Shown one piece after another: positions 32,823-39,532 of a stretch of DNA of 42,212 bases. The stretch is from Bacteroidia bacterium. Lineage in GTDB: Bacteria > Bacteroidota > Bacteroidia > J057. Below the pieces are notes generated by a model. The model made no database searches and was not told where the DNA came from. It saw only the letters and a list, made by a program, of their open reading frames with translations. The number at the start of each line of letters is the position of its first letter. Position 1 is the first letter of the stretch. The stretch is from the NCBI GenBank assembly GCA_030430575.1, contig JAUIKF010000065.1:1-42212 (forward strand), read 5' to 3'. The translations under genes were made by a program, and so were the position numbers.

Positions 32823-33959
32823 CCGCTTAAACCCCGAAGGCGTCATACCCGTCACCTTTTTAAAAGCATTATAAAAAGAGGACTTCGATTTAAAGCCCGC
32901 CTCTTGGGCGATGGCGAGGATGGTGAAATAATGGTAAGCGGGATTGAGGAGCATCTCTTGGGCACGGCGGATACGGTAGCCATTGATGAAGTCCATGAAA
33001 TTTTGGTCTTGGAGTTCATTGATCACCTGCGAGAGGTATTTTGCATTGACGCCGAGCTGAGAAGCGAGGGCATTGAGCGTCAGTTCGTGGGTTAAATAAG
33101 GTTGCTCCTTTTCCATAAATGCCAGCAGTTGTTGCTGGATTTGGCGCTTTTGGGGATCGTCCAAGGCTGACGATTCATAACGTTGGGGCGTCAGCTCTTC
33201 CTCCTCATCGACCATGAGCACATCAGGAATCCCGTTCAGCACTTCTGACCGCACCATGACTACCACGCCTATGATGGTCACCATCAAACTGACGCCATAG
33301 GCGGGATAAGGCACCCACCCAGGCCGCCCGAGAGTGATCACCGTCAGGACCACGATAATGACCGGCAACAGCATGACTACCACCAAAAACAGTACCCACC
33401 GAAAGTGAAGGGTATCGGAAAAGGACGCTGTAGACTTTACATACTGACGATACCGAGAAAGCAGACGAAATACCAAGAATAGGTACGTGAGAAAAATGCT
33501 GATCACGAGACCGCCCATCAAGCGGATTTCTATGGGGGGAGGGATACCCTCTCGTGCGACATCCAATATCGTCCGTCCAAAGGAGGGATTTTGGAAGAAA
33601 AACCATTGGTGGAGTCCCACAAGCACCCATACAGGCACCAAATGCCATGCATGCACCTTCCGAAATCGGAATTCGCGTTCTATCAACGATTTGAGGTAGA
33701 AGTAAAATAAAGGGCTATAAAATAAGATGACAAGGCCCCCTAAGCCAAAAAAGGAAGCCGATTTGGGCACGTTATTCGAGAACTCCAGAATCGTAATCAA
33801 GATCCTGATGCCCATGACTAGGACAAAAGCTGCTAACAGGCGATTGGCGAGTTTGGGGCCTTGTTTTCGAAACCATAGCACAGGCACTAGGAGTGCGCTC
33901 TGGTACACGCCTATCCACAGGATGACGGCAGACCAGGTATATGTGACGAGGGATTCCAT
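32799..33959 (-). CDS. membrane-anchored AraC-family transcription regulator
   Basis: 386 residues from the ATG of MESLVTYTWSAVILWIG; the frame extends 13 codons further upstream but those are encoded by repeat copy B. The N-terminal 230 residues hold seven likely transmembrane helices, including the first at 7-27 and LAAFVLVMGIRILITILEF (about 45-63). The C-terminal 110 residues are an AraC-type HTH pair: LTLNALASQLGVNAKYLSQVINEL and YFTILAIAQEAGFKSKSSFY then KKVTGMTPSGFKRE. This is the common Bacteroidota 7TM-HTH sensor-regulator. It lies between the TonB receptor and nuoB; the receptor/DUF4249 pair downstream is the natural target. Start-codon spacing to repeat B is zero. Confidence 0.88.
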   Translation of the reverse strand: MESLVTYTWSAVILWIGVYQSALLVPVLWFRKQGPKLANRLLAAFVLVMGIRILITILEFSNNVPKSASFFGLGGLVILFYSPLFYFYLKSLIEREFRFRKVHAWHLVPVWVLVGLHQWFFFQNPSFGRTILDVAREGIPPPIEIRLMGGLVISIFLTYLFLVFRLLSRYRQYVKSTASFSDTLHFRWVLFLVVVMLLPVIIVVLTVITLGRPGWVPYPAYGVSLMVTIIGVVVMVRSEVLNGIPDVLMVDEEEELTPQRYESSALDDPQKRQIQQQLLAFMEKEQPYLTHELTLNALASQLGVNAKYLSQVINELQDQNFMDFINGYRIRRAQEMLLNPAYHYFTILAIAQEAGFKSKSSFYNAFKKVTGMTPSGFKRENERMIE

Positions 33960-33963
33960 AGGA

Positions 33964-34207
33964 GGAGACCGTTCGGGCTTCGAAGACTCAGCCCTCACTG
34001 CGAGACCGCTCGCCCTGCAGGCTCGCTGCGAGATCGTTCGTCGCGAAGCTCCTCACTGCGAGACCGCTCGGCTCGAAGACTCGCCTCGCTTCGGGACTAA
34101 AGGCACTTTTCTTGTCTCGCAGCGAGTCTTCGAGCGATCTCGCAGTGAGGCCTTCTTAGGCCGAACGGTCTCGCCTCTCGCAGCGAGGGCGTCAGCCCGA
34201 GCGGTCT
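33964..34207. repeat. modular inverted repeat, copy B
   Basis: About 244 bp, same architecture as copy A: three to four GAGACCGNTCG...CTGCGAG units left, then their inverse on the right (CTCGCAG...CGAGCGGTCT). The first 40 bp match copy A at nearly all positions. It fills the whole space between the nuoB stop codon (34206-34208, whose CTA shares bases with GGTCT) and the AraC-type gene start at 33959. The central part carries the inverse of the 26 bp shared with copies A and C (GCTCGGCTCGAAGACTCGCC). Confidence 0.85.
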
Positions 34208-34688
34208 AATCTTGCAAGACAGAATGCTCTGTAACCACCTTCTGCTGAAGGGTTTGAAGGGCGTGGATGACAACTTCAGGTCGTGGAGGACAGCCAGGGA
34301 TGTAGACATCAACTGGTAGGAAAGTGTCCACTCCTTGCACGACGCCATAGACGCGGTGCATGCCACCTGAAGAGGCGCAAGCGCCCATAGCGATGCACCA
34401 TTTGGGATCAGGCATCTGGTCCCAGATACGCTTGACAGCGTGGGACATCTTATAGCTACACCAGCCTGCGACGATCATGACGTCTGCTTGACGGGGTGAG
34501 AAGCGAAACACTTCGCTCCCAAAACGAGATACGTCGTATTTAGGTCCAGCAAAGGACATCATTTCGATGGCGCAGCAGGCCAAGCCCATAGGCATCGGCC
34601 ACATGGAATTGGCGCGGGCCCAGTTGGTGAGCGCATCTACGCTTGAGAGTAGAAAACCTTGTTTTGCTAATGCTTTTTCTATGCCCAC
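34206..34688 (-). CDS. nuoB: NADH-quinone oxidoreductase subunit B
   Basis: 160 residues. NuoB (PSST) holds the N2 [4Fe-4S] cluster that passes electrons to quinone in complex I. The cluster ligands are visible in the family pattern: [12 protein letters not shown] (adjacent Cys pair, about 38-39), then [13 protein letters not shown] and the C-terminal Cys in [16 protein letters not shown]. The Asp of [12 protein letters not shown] and [13 protein letters not shown] are also conserved. The gene overlaps nuoA by 10 bp. After it comes repeat copy B instead of nuoC, and the rest of the nuo genes are not in the window. Confidence 0.96.
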   Translation of the reverse strand: MGIEKALAKQGFLLSSVDALTNWARANSMWPMPMGLACCAIEMMSFAGPKYDVSRFGSEVFRFSPRQADVMIVAGWCSYKMSHAVKRIWDQMPDPKWCIAMGACASSGGMHRVYGVVQGVDTFLPVDVYIPGCPPRPEVVIHALQTLQQKVVTEHSVLQD

Positions 34689-35059
34689 TTTAAGCCTCCT
34701 TTTTTATACACGTAAATATATCCAACAAAAAGAATCCCAATAAACACCAACATCTCCACAAAAGGGAACATCGATGGCACGCCCAAGATGCTGCCATCTA
34801 GCAGTTCACGGTATTGGACAGCCCATGGGTACATAAATACCACTTCTATGTCGAATAGAATGAACAACATGGCCACCAGGTAAAATTTGACTGAAAAGCG
34901 CTCATGCGCACTTCCCACAGGGTCCATTCCACTTTCATAGGTGACCAGTTTTTTTGCCTCTGGACGAAAGGGGCCAAAGAAGCGCGATAGGTTGCCCAAA
35001 AGCAGCCCTAGGCCTATGGCAATGATGATGAGAATAATCAGTGGTATATATGCTTCCAC
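34679..35059 (-). CDS. nuoA: NADH-quinone oxidoreductase subunit A
   Basis: 126 residues, the usual size for NuoA (ND3). Three transmembrane helices: [20 protein letters not shown] (5-24), [21 protein letters not shown] (60-80) and [22 protein letters not shown] (91-112). The loop between the first two contains [21 protein letters not shown], the conserved C/T-YESG..P...A...F pattern, and FDIEVVF holds the essential acidic residues. A TAGATTTG promoter box 30 nt upstream makes it the first gene of a nuoAB unit. Confidence 0.95.
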   Translation of the reverse strand: MEAYIPLIILIIIAIGLGLLLGNLSRFFGPFRPEAKKLVTYESGMDPVGSAHERFSVKFYLVAMLFILFDIEVVFMYPWAVQYRELLDGSILGVPSMFPFVEMLVFIGILFVGYIYVYKKGGLKWA

Positions 35060-35088
35060 GAGAATATGGATTGAAGTTTTTGGAACGG

Positions 35089-35096
35089 CAAATCTA
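35089..35096 (-). promoter_or_regulatory. -7 promoter box TAGATTTG of nuoAB
   Basis: Exact TAnnTTTG match on the minus strand, 30 nt before the nuoA start codon (35059). No convincing -33 TTG. The terminator for the upstream gene (35112-35150) lies just behind it, so this box must serve nuoA. Confidence 0.6.
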
Positions 35097-35111
35097 TCGA
35101 CTTCTAGGCAT

Positions 35112-35150
35112 TAAAAAAAGCGAGGAGGTTATAAAACCTGCTCGCTTTGC
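35112..35150 (-). terminator. terminator of the 81-residue protein gene
   Basis: On the minus strand GCAAAGCGAGCAGGTT, then TTAT, then AACCTCCTCGCTTTTTTT: a long stem with one mismatch and a T-run. It separates this gene from nuoA. Confidence 0.85.
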
Positions 35151-35183
35151 CATGAAATTCATGGATAAATCTAGAACAAGAAT

Positions 35184-35429
35184 CTAGTTCAGGGAAACCT
35201 GACGAAGTTCTTCTAATTCTCCGATCATCTTCTTTAACTTTCTTGACTGGCGTTCGCCAAGATTTCTTACGCCTACGCGCTCTGCTTCATGCAACATGTC
35301 CATGCGAGACCCAATCTCACGGAAAGAAAGGTTGCCGGGTCCTACATTTTGTGTTCTGATGCGAATCATCTCTCTGTCTAAGAAAGCTTTAGTTGACTGG
35401 ATCTTTGAATGCAGTTCTTTTTCTGACAT
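35184..35429 (-). CDS. 81-residue charged helical protein
   Basis: 81 residues, no signal peptide and no membrane segment. The sequence is helical and charged (MSEKELHSKIQSTKAFLDRE, then MIRIRTQNVGPGNLSFREIG and RQSRKLKKMIGELEELRQVS). No known domain is recognised. A strong -7/-33 promoter and a strong terminator frame it, which suggests a well-expressed, single-gene transcript. Isolation on both sides and composition suggest a housekeeping-type small cytosolic protein, perhaps nucleic-acid or ribosome associated; that is inference only. Confidence 0.75.
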   Translation of the reverse strand: MSEKELHSKIQSTKAFLDREMIRIRTQNVGPGNLSFREIGSRMDMLHEAERVGVRNLGERQSRKLKKMIGELEELRQVSLN

Positions 35430-35474
35430 ACGTTAGAATTTTTTTAAAAGTGCAGATTAAACCTAAATAATGCA

Positions 35475-35505
35475 CAAATCTAATACCTTTTAGATTAAAA
35501 ATCAA
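35475..35505 (-). promoter_or_regulatory. Bacteroidota-type promoter of the 81-residue protein gene
   Basis: On the minus strand TTG, 20 nt, then TAGATTTG, an exact fit to the TTG-N17-23-TAnnTTTG consensus. The -7 box lies 46 nt before the start codon at 35429. This is the most complete promoter in the window. Confidence 0.75.
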
Positions 35506-35670
35506 GCGCATTATCAACATTATGATGACATATTCACAATAACGTCACTTTTAGGCAGTGATATTTCTATTTTTTGGCAAAAAGCGACTATTCCGATAAC
35601 GTTTTCGTAAAATTGGGCTTTTTGTAAAAGATGTAAGTTTTTTAGGTATTTTTTAGAATGGAATAATTTC

Positions 35671-36234
35671 TCAATGCTTAAATCGCATTGGGTAGGATGG
35701 GGAGATATTCCCAGTTGAAATATTTTTCAGACGATTCTTGAGCATTCGTTTACGCATCCCAGACAAATAGTCAGTGAATAAAACCCCTTCAATATGGTCG
35801 TATTCATGCTGAATGATCCGCGCTTGCAGCCCTGAGAATGTCTCTTCATGGACTTCACGATTTTCGTCTTCATAGCGGAGTCTGATGGTATCAGGCCGCT
35901 GCACCTCTTCCCGGATATCGGGGATGCTGAGACAGCCTTCCTCGAATTTCCACTCTTGACCTGTTTCCTCAATCTTTTGGGCGTTGATAAACACTTTTTT
36001 AAATCCCACCATCGATTCACCTGTTTCTAATATGTCCTCCATTGGTTCTCCGTCTACCACAAACATGCGGTAGGACAAGCCTACCTGGGGAGCTGCCAGC
36101 CCTACCCCATTGGCATTGTACATGGTTTCAAACATGTTTTCGACGAGTTGTTGTAATTCAGGGAAATCTGCGGGAATTTCTGCTGTTTCGTTCCGCAAGG
36201 CTGGATGGCCAAATCCTACAATTTTGAGTATCAT
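35671..36234 (-). CDS. def: peptide deformylase
   Basis: 187 residues. It removes the formyl group from the N-terminal Met of new proteins, using Fe2+ or another metal. The three family motifs are all present: GVGLAAPQVG (motif 1, about 44-53), EGCLSIP (motif 2, about 98-104, with the Cys metal ligand) and QHEYDHIEG (motif 3, HEYDH, with both His ligands and the catalytic Glu, about 141-149). The start MILKIVGFGHPALR fits the family. It is downstream of ruvX on the same strand, 353 bp away with a palindromic repeat between. Confidence 0.97.
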   Translation of the reverse strand: MILKIVGFGHPALRNETAEIPADFPELQQLVENMFETMYNANGVGLAAPQVGLSYRMFVVDGEPMEDILETGESMVGFKKVFINAQKIEETGQEWKFEEGCLSIPDIREEVQRPDTIRLRYEDENREVHEETFSGLQARIIQHEYDHIEGVLFTDYLSGMRKRMLKNRLKNISTGNISPSYPMRFKH

Positions 36235-36248
36235 GTGTTACGATTGAA

Positions 36249-36270
36249 TGTTCTAGGTTTTAGGTTCTAA
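36249..36270. repeat. heptamer word fragment (TTCTAGG type)
   Basis: TTCTAGG TTTTAGG TTCTAAG T, in seven-base steps, immediately before the def gene. Its counterpart after korB is at 8502-8570. Confidence 0.6.
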
Positions 36271-36368
36271 GTCCGAATGTTAAACCTTATTTAATTTGTT
36301 TAATTAGAAATAAAGAAAGAATAGTATCATGTGTAAAAAGTTTCTGACCATTTCATAACAACACAGTT

Positions 36369-36473
36369 GTCATTTCGACCAACGGGAGAAATCTAACAAG
36401 CCCTTTCGAGCGGTTATTTCCAGGCTTCTAGACCACATTGTTAGATTTCTCCTCGAAGACTCGTCGAAATGAC
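36369..36473. repeat. 105-bp palindromic interspersed repeat
   Basis: Outer arms GTCATTTCGAC (36369) and GTCGAAATGAC (36463) and inner arms GGAGAAATCTAACAA and TTGTTAGATTTCTCC are perfect inverted pairs around a 30-bp centre. This is a form of the GTCATTTCGACC...GAGAAATCT element that I recall as being very frequent in Bacteroidota spacers; it looks like a miniature transposon or REP element. It sits in the 353-bp spacer between def and ruvX, which otherwise contains only the TTCTAGG fragment and an ATTTTC array. Confidence 0.85.
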
Positions 36474-36560
36474 TTCTTTGAATATGTATAAAAACTTTGT
36501 ACACACGATAATAGCTTTTCACTTATTAATTATAACTCACTGAGAATCAGTTCATACTTT

Positions 36561-36590
36561 CATTTCGATTTTAATTTTCATTTTCATTCA
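36561..36590. repeat. hexamer word array (ATTTTC type) after ruvX
   Basis: ATTTCG ATTTTA ATTTTC ATTTTC ATTC in six-base steps, at the 3' end of ruvX. The same words at 30278-30317 code the start of the DUF4249 protein. Confidence 0.6.
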
Positions 36591-37001
36591 TCCCTTATTT
36601 TCCATAAAATCTTGGAGTATCAATACTGCGCTGACTTCATTGATCAGGTGCTTGTCTCGGCGGCGCTTTTTCTTGACGCCTCCCTGAACCATGGCTTGGA
36701 CCGCTTGCCGAGAGGTAAAAGCTTCTTCCCAAAAATGGATTTCCATGTCGGGGAACCACTTTTGGAGGCTCTGGGCAAATTCTCTCACCAATGGGGTCGC
36801 ATGTGTATCAGTCCCATCTGCTTGTGTGGGGTACCCTAGCACAAACGCTTCCACTTCCTCTATCGCGCACAATTCCTTCAACTTCGTTTCTAAGTCACCT
36901 GTTTCCACCCCATCTATCCCTGTGGTGATCAATTGAAGGGGATCAGTCCACGCCAACCCTGTGCGCTTCGCTCCATAGTCAATGCCGATGATTCGTGCCA
37001 T
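36588..37001 (-). CDS. ruvX: Holliday junction resolvase-like / pre-16S rRNA nuclease
   Basis: 137 residues from the ATG of MARIIGIDYGAKRTGLAWTD; an earlier in-frame start would precede the promoter box. RuvX/YqgF has an RNase H fold and is needed for 16S rRNA 5' maturation. The first catalytic Asp is in IIGIDYGAKRTGLA (about 7), the acidic Glu-containing strand in VEAFVLGYPTQADGT, then HFWEEAFTSRQA (E of the second acidic position) and KKKRRRDKHLINEVSAVLIL, whose Asp and Glu complete the site. The C-terminal Asp in LQDFMENKG closes the protein. It is normally found with def in Bacteroidota, as here. Confidence 0.94.
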   Translation of the reverse strand: MARIIGIDYGAKRTGLAWTDPLQLITTGIDGVETGDLETKLKELCAIEEVEAFVLGYPTQADGTDTHATPLVREFAQSLQKWFPDMEIHFWEEAFTSRQAVQAMVQGGVKKKRRRDKHLINEVSAVLILQDFMENKG

Positions 37002-37005
37002 TCGG

Positions 37006-37013
37006 CAAAGATA
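37006..37013 (-). promoter_or_regulatory. -7 box TATCTTTG just before ruvX
   Basis: Exact TAnnTTTG match only 4 nt from the ATG at 37001. If used, transcription would begin at about the start codon and the message would be leaderless. It may be chance, since the spacing differs from the other boxes. Confidence 0.35.
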
Positions 37014-37080
37014 AACCAATTTGGAAAATGAATAAATAATCAGTCAATTTATAGCCTTGCAATCAATATTGTTTCTTGAT

Positions 37081-38400
37081 ATGATCCGCTACCTTTTCCA
37101 CCCCATTGATAATTCCCCCCTGATTGTTTTCCGAATTGCCTTGGGGTTCATATTTCTGGCAGAATCGGCAGGAGCTATCCTTACGGGATGGGTGCATGAG
37201 ACCTTTATAGAACCCGAATTTACCTTCACCTTTATTGGGTTTGAATGGTTACGTGTATTCAACGGTCCCCTCATGTATGGATGGTATGCCCTCATGGCGG
37301 TGCTAGCGATTGGCGTCATTCTGGGTTGGCGTTACAAATTCTGCATGACTGCCCTTGCCCTCCTATGGACAGGATGCTACCTCATGCAAAAATCGCATTA
37401 CAACAACCACTATTATCTCATGATGCTCCTTAGCTACATGATGATATTTGTCCCTGCACATCGCTATCGCGCAGTTGACGTCAAGCGGAATCCCGCTCTC
37501 ATGCGACTTACCTGCCCGCGCTGGTGCGTGCTCATGTTTGTGGCTTTGATAGGCGTCGTATATTTCTATGCCGCCACAGCCAAGATGCAACCTGACTGGC
37601 TTGAAGGGCGGCCTTTGAGCCTTTGGTTTAGCAGAAAGACGCATTACTTTCTCGTAGGGCCACTCCTGGCCCAGCCATGGATACCCATTGTCGTGGCATA
37701 TGCTGGCATGTGCTTTGACCTATTGGTCGTGCCATTACTGCTCTGGCGAAAGACGCGGTGGCTGGCCGTAGGCGCCTCTGTCTTTTTTCATTTATTCAAT
37801 AGTGCAGTCTTTCACATTGGAACATTCCCCTATATGATGATTGGCTCTTTGGTCCTTTTTTTTCCACCCGAACAGGTCCGAAAACACTTCTTTCCCAATA
37901 AACCGAGTCAGGATCAAGTACAAGTTCAAGCTCAACCTCCAGTTCAAAAATGGGTCTTATTAGCCCTGGGCTGCTTTTTTTTAGTGCAAATCACCCTTCC
38001 CGTCCGGCACCATTTCTTTGAGGGATATGTACAATGGACTGAAGAAGGGCATCGCCTTTCCTGGCGCATGATGCTCCGCGCCAAGCAAGGCAACTGTGTG
38101 TTTACCATACAAGACCCTTCGACAGGTGATAGTTGGCAAATAAGGCCCAATAAGCAACTGCCTCCTCATCAAGCGCGCCGTCTCAGTACCCATCCAGATA
38201 TGATCTGGCAATATGTCCAAGTGTTGAAAGCGCAATACGCTGCTGAAGGCAAGCCTGATGTCAAAATCTTTGCACGGGTGCGCGTTAGCCTCAATGGCCA
38301 TCCTTATCAGCCCTTAATTGACCCTAAGGTCGATTTGGCGAAAGTCCCCTGGGAACATTTCCGTCATCATGGTTGGATTTCGCTGAGAGAGAAGCAATAA
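37081..38400 (+). CDS. HTTM (vitamin-K-dependent gamma-carboxylase-like) membrane protein
   Basis: 439 residues from the ATG at 37081 (MIRYLFHPIDNSPLIVFRIA); an upstream TTG would add eight unlikely residues. The HTTM fold is typical: LGFIFLAESAGAILTGW, FTFIGFEWLRVF, MYGWYALMAVLAIGVILG, NNHYYLMMLLSYMMIFVPAHR, then FVALIGVVYFYAATAKMQPDWL with the conserved KxxxDWLxG region and VGASVFFHLFNSAVFHIG. This family covers the gamma-glutamyl carboxylase, though bacterial members have unknown substrates. A soluble C-terminal part of about 150 residues follows. Around residue 279-290 is a linker QDQVQVQAQPPVQ encoded by a hexamer word array (see 37908-37950), an insertion in an otherwise regular protein. 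Confidence 0.88.
   Translation: MIRYLFHPIDNSPLIVFRIALGFIFLAESAGAILTGWVHETFIEPEFTFTFIGFEWLRVFNGPLMYGWYALMAVLAIGVILGWRYKFCMTALALLWTGCYLMQKSHYNNHYYLMMLLSYMMIFVPAHRYRAVDVKRNPALMRLTCPRWCVLMFVALIGVVYFYAATAKMQPDWLEGRPLSLWFSRKTHYFLVGPLLAQPWIPIVVAYAGMCFDLLVVPLLLWRKTRWLAVGASVFFHLFNSAVFHIGTFPYMMIGSLVLFFPPEQVRKHFFPNKPSQDQVQVQAQPPVQKWVLLALGCFFLVQITLPVRHHFFEGYVQWTEEGHRLSWRMMLRAKQGNCVFTIQDPSTGDSWQIRPNKQLPPHQARRLSTHPDMIWQYVQVLKAQYAAEGKPDVKIFARVRVSLNGHPYQPLIDPKVDLAKVPWEHFRHHGWISLREKQ
37908..37950. repeat. hexamer word array inside the HTTM gene
   Basis: In six-base steps: CAGGAT CAAGTA CAAGTT CAAGCT CAACCT CCAGTT CAAAAA. It is in frame with the gene and gives alternating Gln and Val. It resembles the intergenic AAGTTC arrays at 21912-21991 and 39411-39464. 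Confidence 0.75.
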
Positions 38401-38443
38401 TCACACTTAATAGTATATAAAAAACAAAAATATCATAAAAATT

Positions 38444-38463
38444 CAACTTAAAAGTTGTTTTTA
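38444..38463 (+). terminator. weak terminator after the HTTM gene
   Basis: CAACTT AA AAGTTG with TTTTTA following, preceded by an A-rich stretch. The stem is only six to seven base pairs. Confidence 0.45.
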
Positions 38464-38559
38464 TTAATTCATATTCTTATCATTGCAGTGTCAAGAGATC
38501 GTTCTTTCATAAATGATAATAGCTCAATGTTTCTCCCGCTGCTTACAGAAGTATATCCT

Positions 38560-38916
38560 ATGGCACGTATTCAAGACGTCGATAGCTTCCTCTATACATT
38601 CAAAAAGCGGATACAAGACAGTGGCCTGATTTTCTATCAGCGTCATAAGAACCTCCAAGCCTTGCTGGATTTAGAAATCACAGCAAAACGTCGGACTCGG
38701 ATCATCCGGGGCCTGAAACCAGTGGACTACTACCGAGGGCCACGAGAAGATCAAGTAGTCGAAGGCGGAGAATATTGGGAATTTGGCAAAGAAGTGAAAG
38801 GAATAACTGTCTATATCAAACTGGCATTGGACAATGATGGAGGCCCAGCTTGTTGTTATTCCTTTCACCCCGCTGAGCGGCCTATTGTGTATCCTTTTTC
38901 AGAAGAAAAAGGGTAG
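38560..38916 (+). CDS. probable type II toxin (MqsR/RelE-like), partner of the Panacea antitoxin
   Basis: 118 residues from the ATG of MARIQDVDSFLYTFKKRIQD; a longer frame upstream has hydrophobic N-terminal residues and no support. The core pattern is IRGLKPVDYYRGPREDQV, YWEFGKEVKGITVYIKLAL and CCYSFHPAERPIVYPF. This DY-x-GP ... WEFGKxVxGxxVYIKL ... SFHPAExPxxYPF pattern is that of small MqsR-like mRNA-interferase toxins in Bacteroidota found beside MqsA- or Panacea-type antitoxins. Length and context agree; the fold assignment is inference. The antitoxin gene begins 616 bp downstream instead of a few bases away, with repeat copy C in between. Confidence 0.72.
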   Translation: MARIQDVDSFLYTFKKRIQDSGLIFYQRHKNLQALLDLEITAKRRTRIIRGLKPVDYYRGPREDQVVEGGEYWEFGKEVKGITVYIKLALDNDGGPACCYSFHPAERPIVYPFSEEKG

Positions 38917-38929
38917 GTTCAGTAAAAGA

Positions 38930-39246
38930 AGTGTGAGGTTGAGCCCTTCGGCTGTACTCAGGGCAAGCGTGAGAGTGAAAAGTCTTAGTCTCGTAGTGAG
39001 GCGAGTCTTCGAGCCGAGCGGTCTTTGGAGAAGTGTGAGGTTGAGTCCTTCGGCAAGGCTCAGGACAAGTGTGAGAGTGAGTATGTCTTTAGTCTTGTAG
39101 CGAGGCGAGTCTTCGAGCCGAGCGGTCTGACAGTGAGTGCCAAAGGCGCGAACGATCTCGCAGCGAGGGCTGAGCTTGTCGAAGCCCGAGCGGTCTCACA
39201 GTGAGGAGCGATAGCGACGAACGGTCTCTTTGACGAACGGTCTCCT
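38930..39246. repeat. modular repeat, copy C (right-arm units only, with 100-bp tandem duplication)
   Basis: About 317 bp. It contains two tandem stretches of about 100 bp (38930-39030 and 39031-39130), each with GTGTGAGGTTGAG, a CCTTCGGC...CTCAGG segment and the shared GCGAGTCTTCGAGCCGAGCG. Behind them come CTCGCAGCGAGGGCTGAGCT, TGTCGAAGCCCGAGCGGTCT and two more short units ending in CGAACGGTCTC. Only the right-arm orientation of copies A and B is present, so it cannot fold over its whole length. Confidence 0.8.
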
Positions 39247-39410
39247 TATAGTAACAGATACACGCATTTTAAAACAAAAAACCAACCTAAAAGTAGGATA
39301 ATAAATTACTCGCGACTAACTTTACCAGTGGTACACACCAAAACAGGTCCTAATTCCATGAGGAAGCCATTTCGATTCAACAGTCAGTGCCAATCAGTCC
39401 AAAACCTGAT

Positions 39411-39464
39411 CTTGAACTTGCACTTGCACTTGAACTTGAACTTGAGTTTGCACTTGAACTTAAA
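39411..39464. repeat. hexamer word array (CTTGAA)
   Basis: Nine six-base steps: CTTGAA CTTGCA CTTGCA CTTGAA CTTGAA CTTGAG TTTGCA CTTGAA CTTAAA. It lies 70 bp before the antitoxin start, in the same word family as 21912-21991 and the HTTM insert. Confidence 0.85.
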
Positions 39465-39532
39465 TCTTCCTCCCCGTTCTTTCAGTCCTGTCAGTGTACC
39501 TCTTTTTTTCTCCCATTTAATGAAAAGCCATT

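Noticed and set aside
33960-34366. Open frames across repeat copy B and the end of nuoB
   Set aside because: Same repeat-derived translation as in copy A; the nuoB frame is clearly the coding one on this segment.
29281-35618. Shared CGTAAAATTGGG at 29280 and 35607 as a regulatory motif
   Set aside because: A 12-base match between two spacers is expected by chance in a window of this size.
38930-39246. CRISPR array
   Set aside because: Units recur with variable spacing and inverted orientation, the spacers are related to each other, and no cas genes are present.
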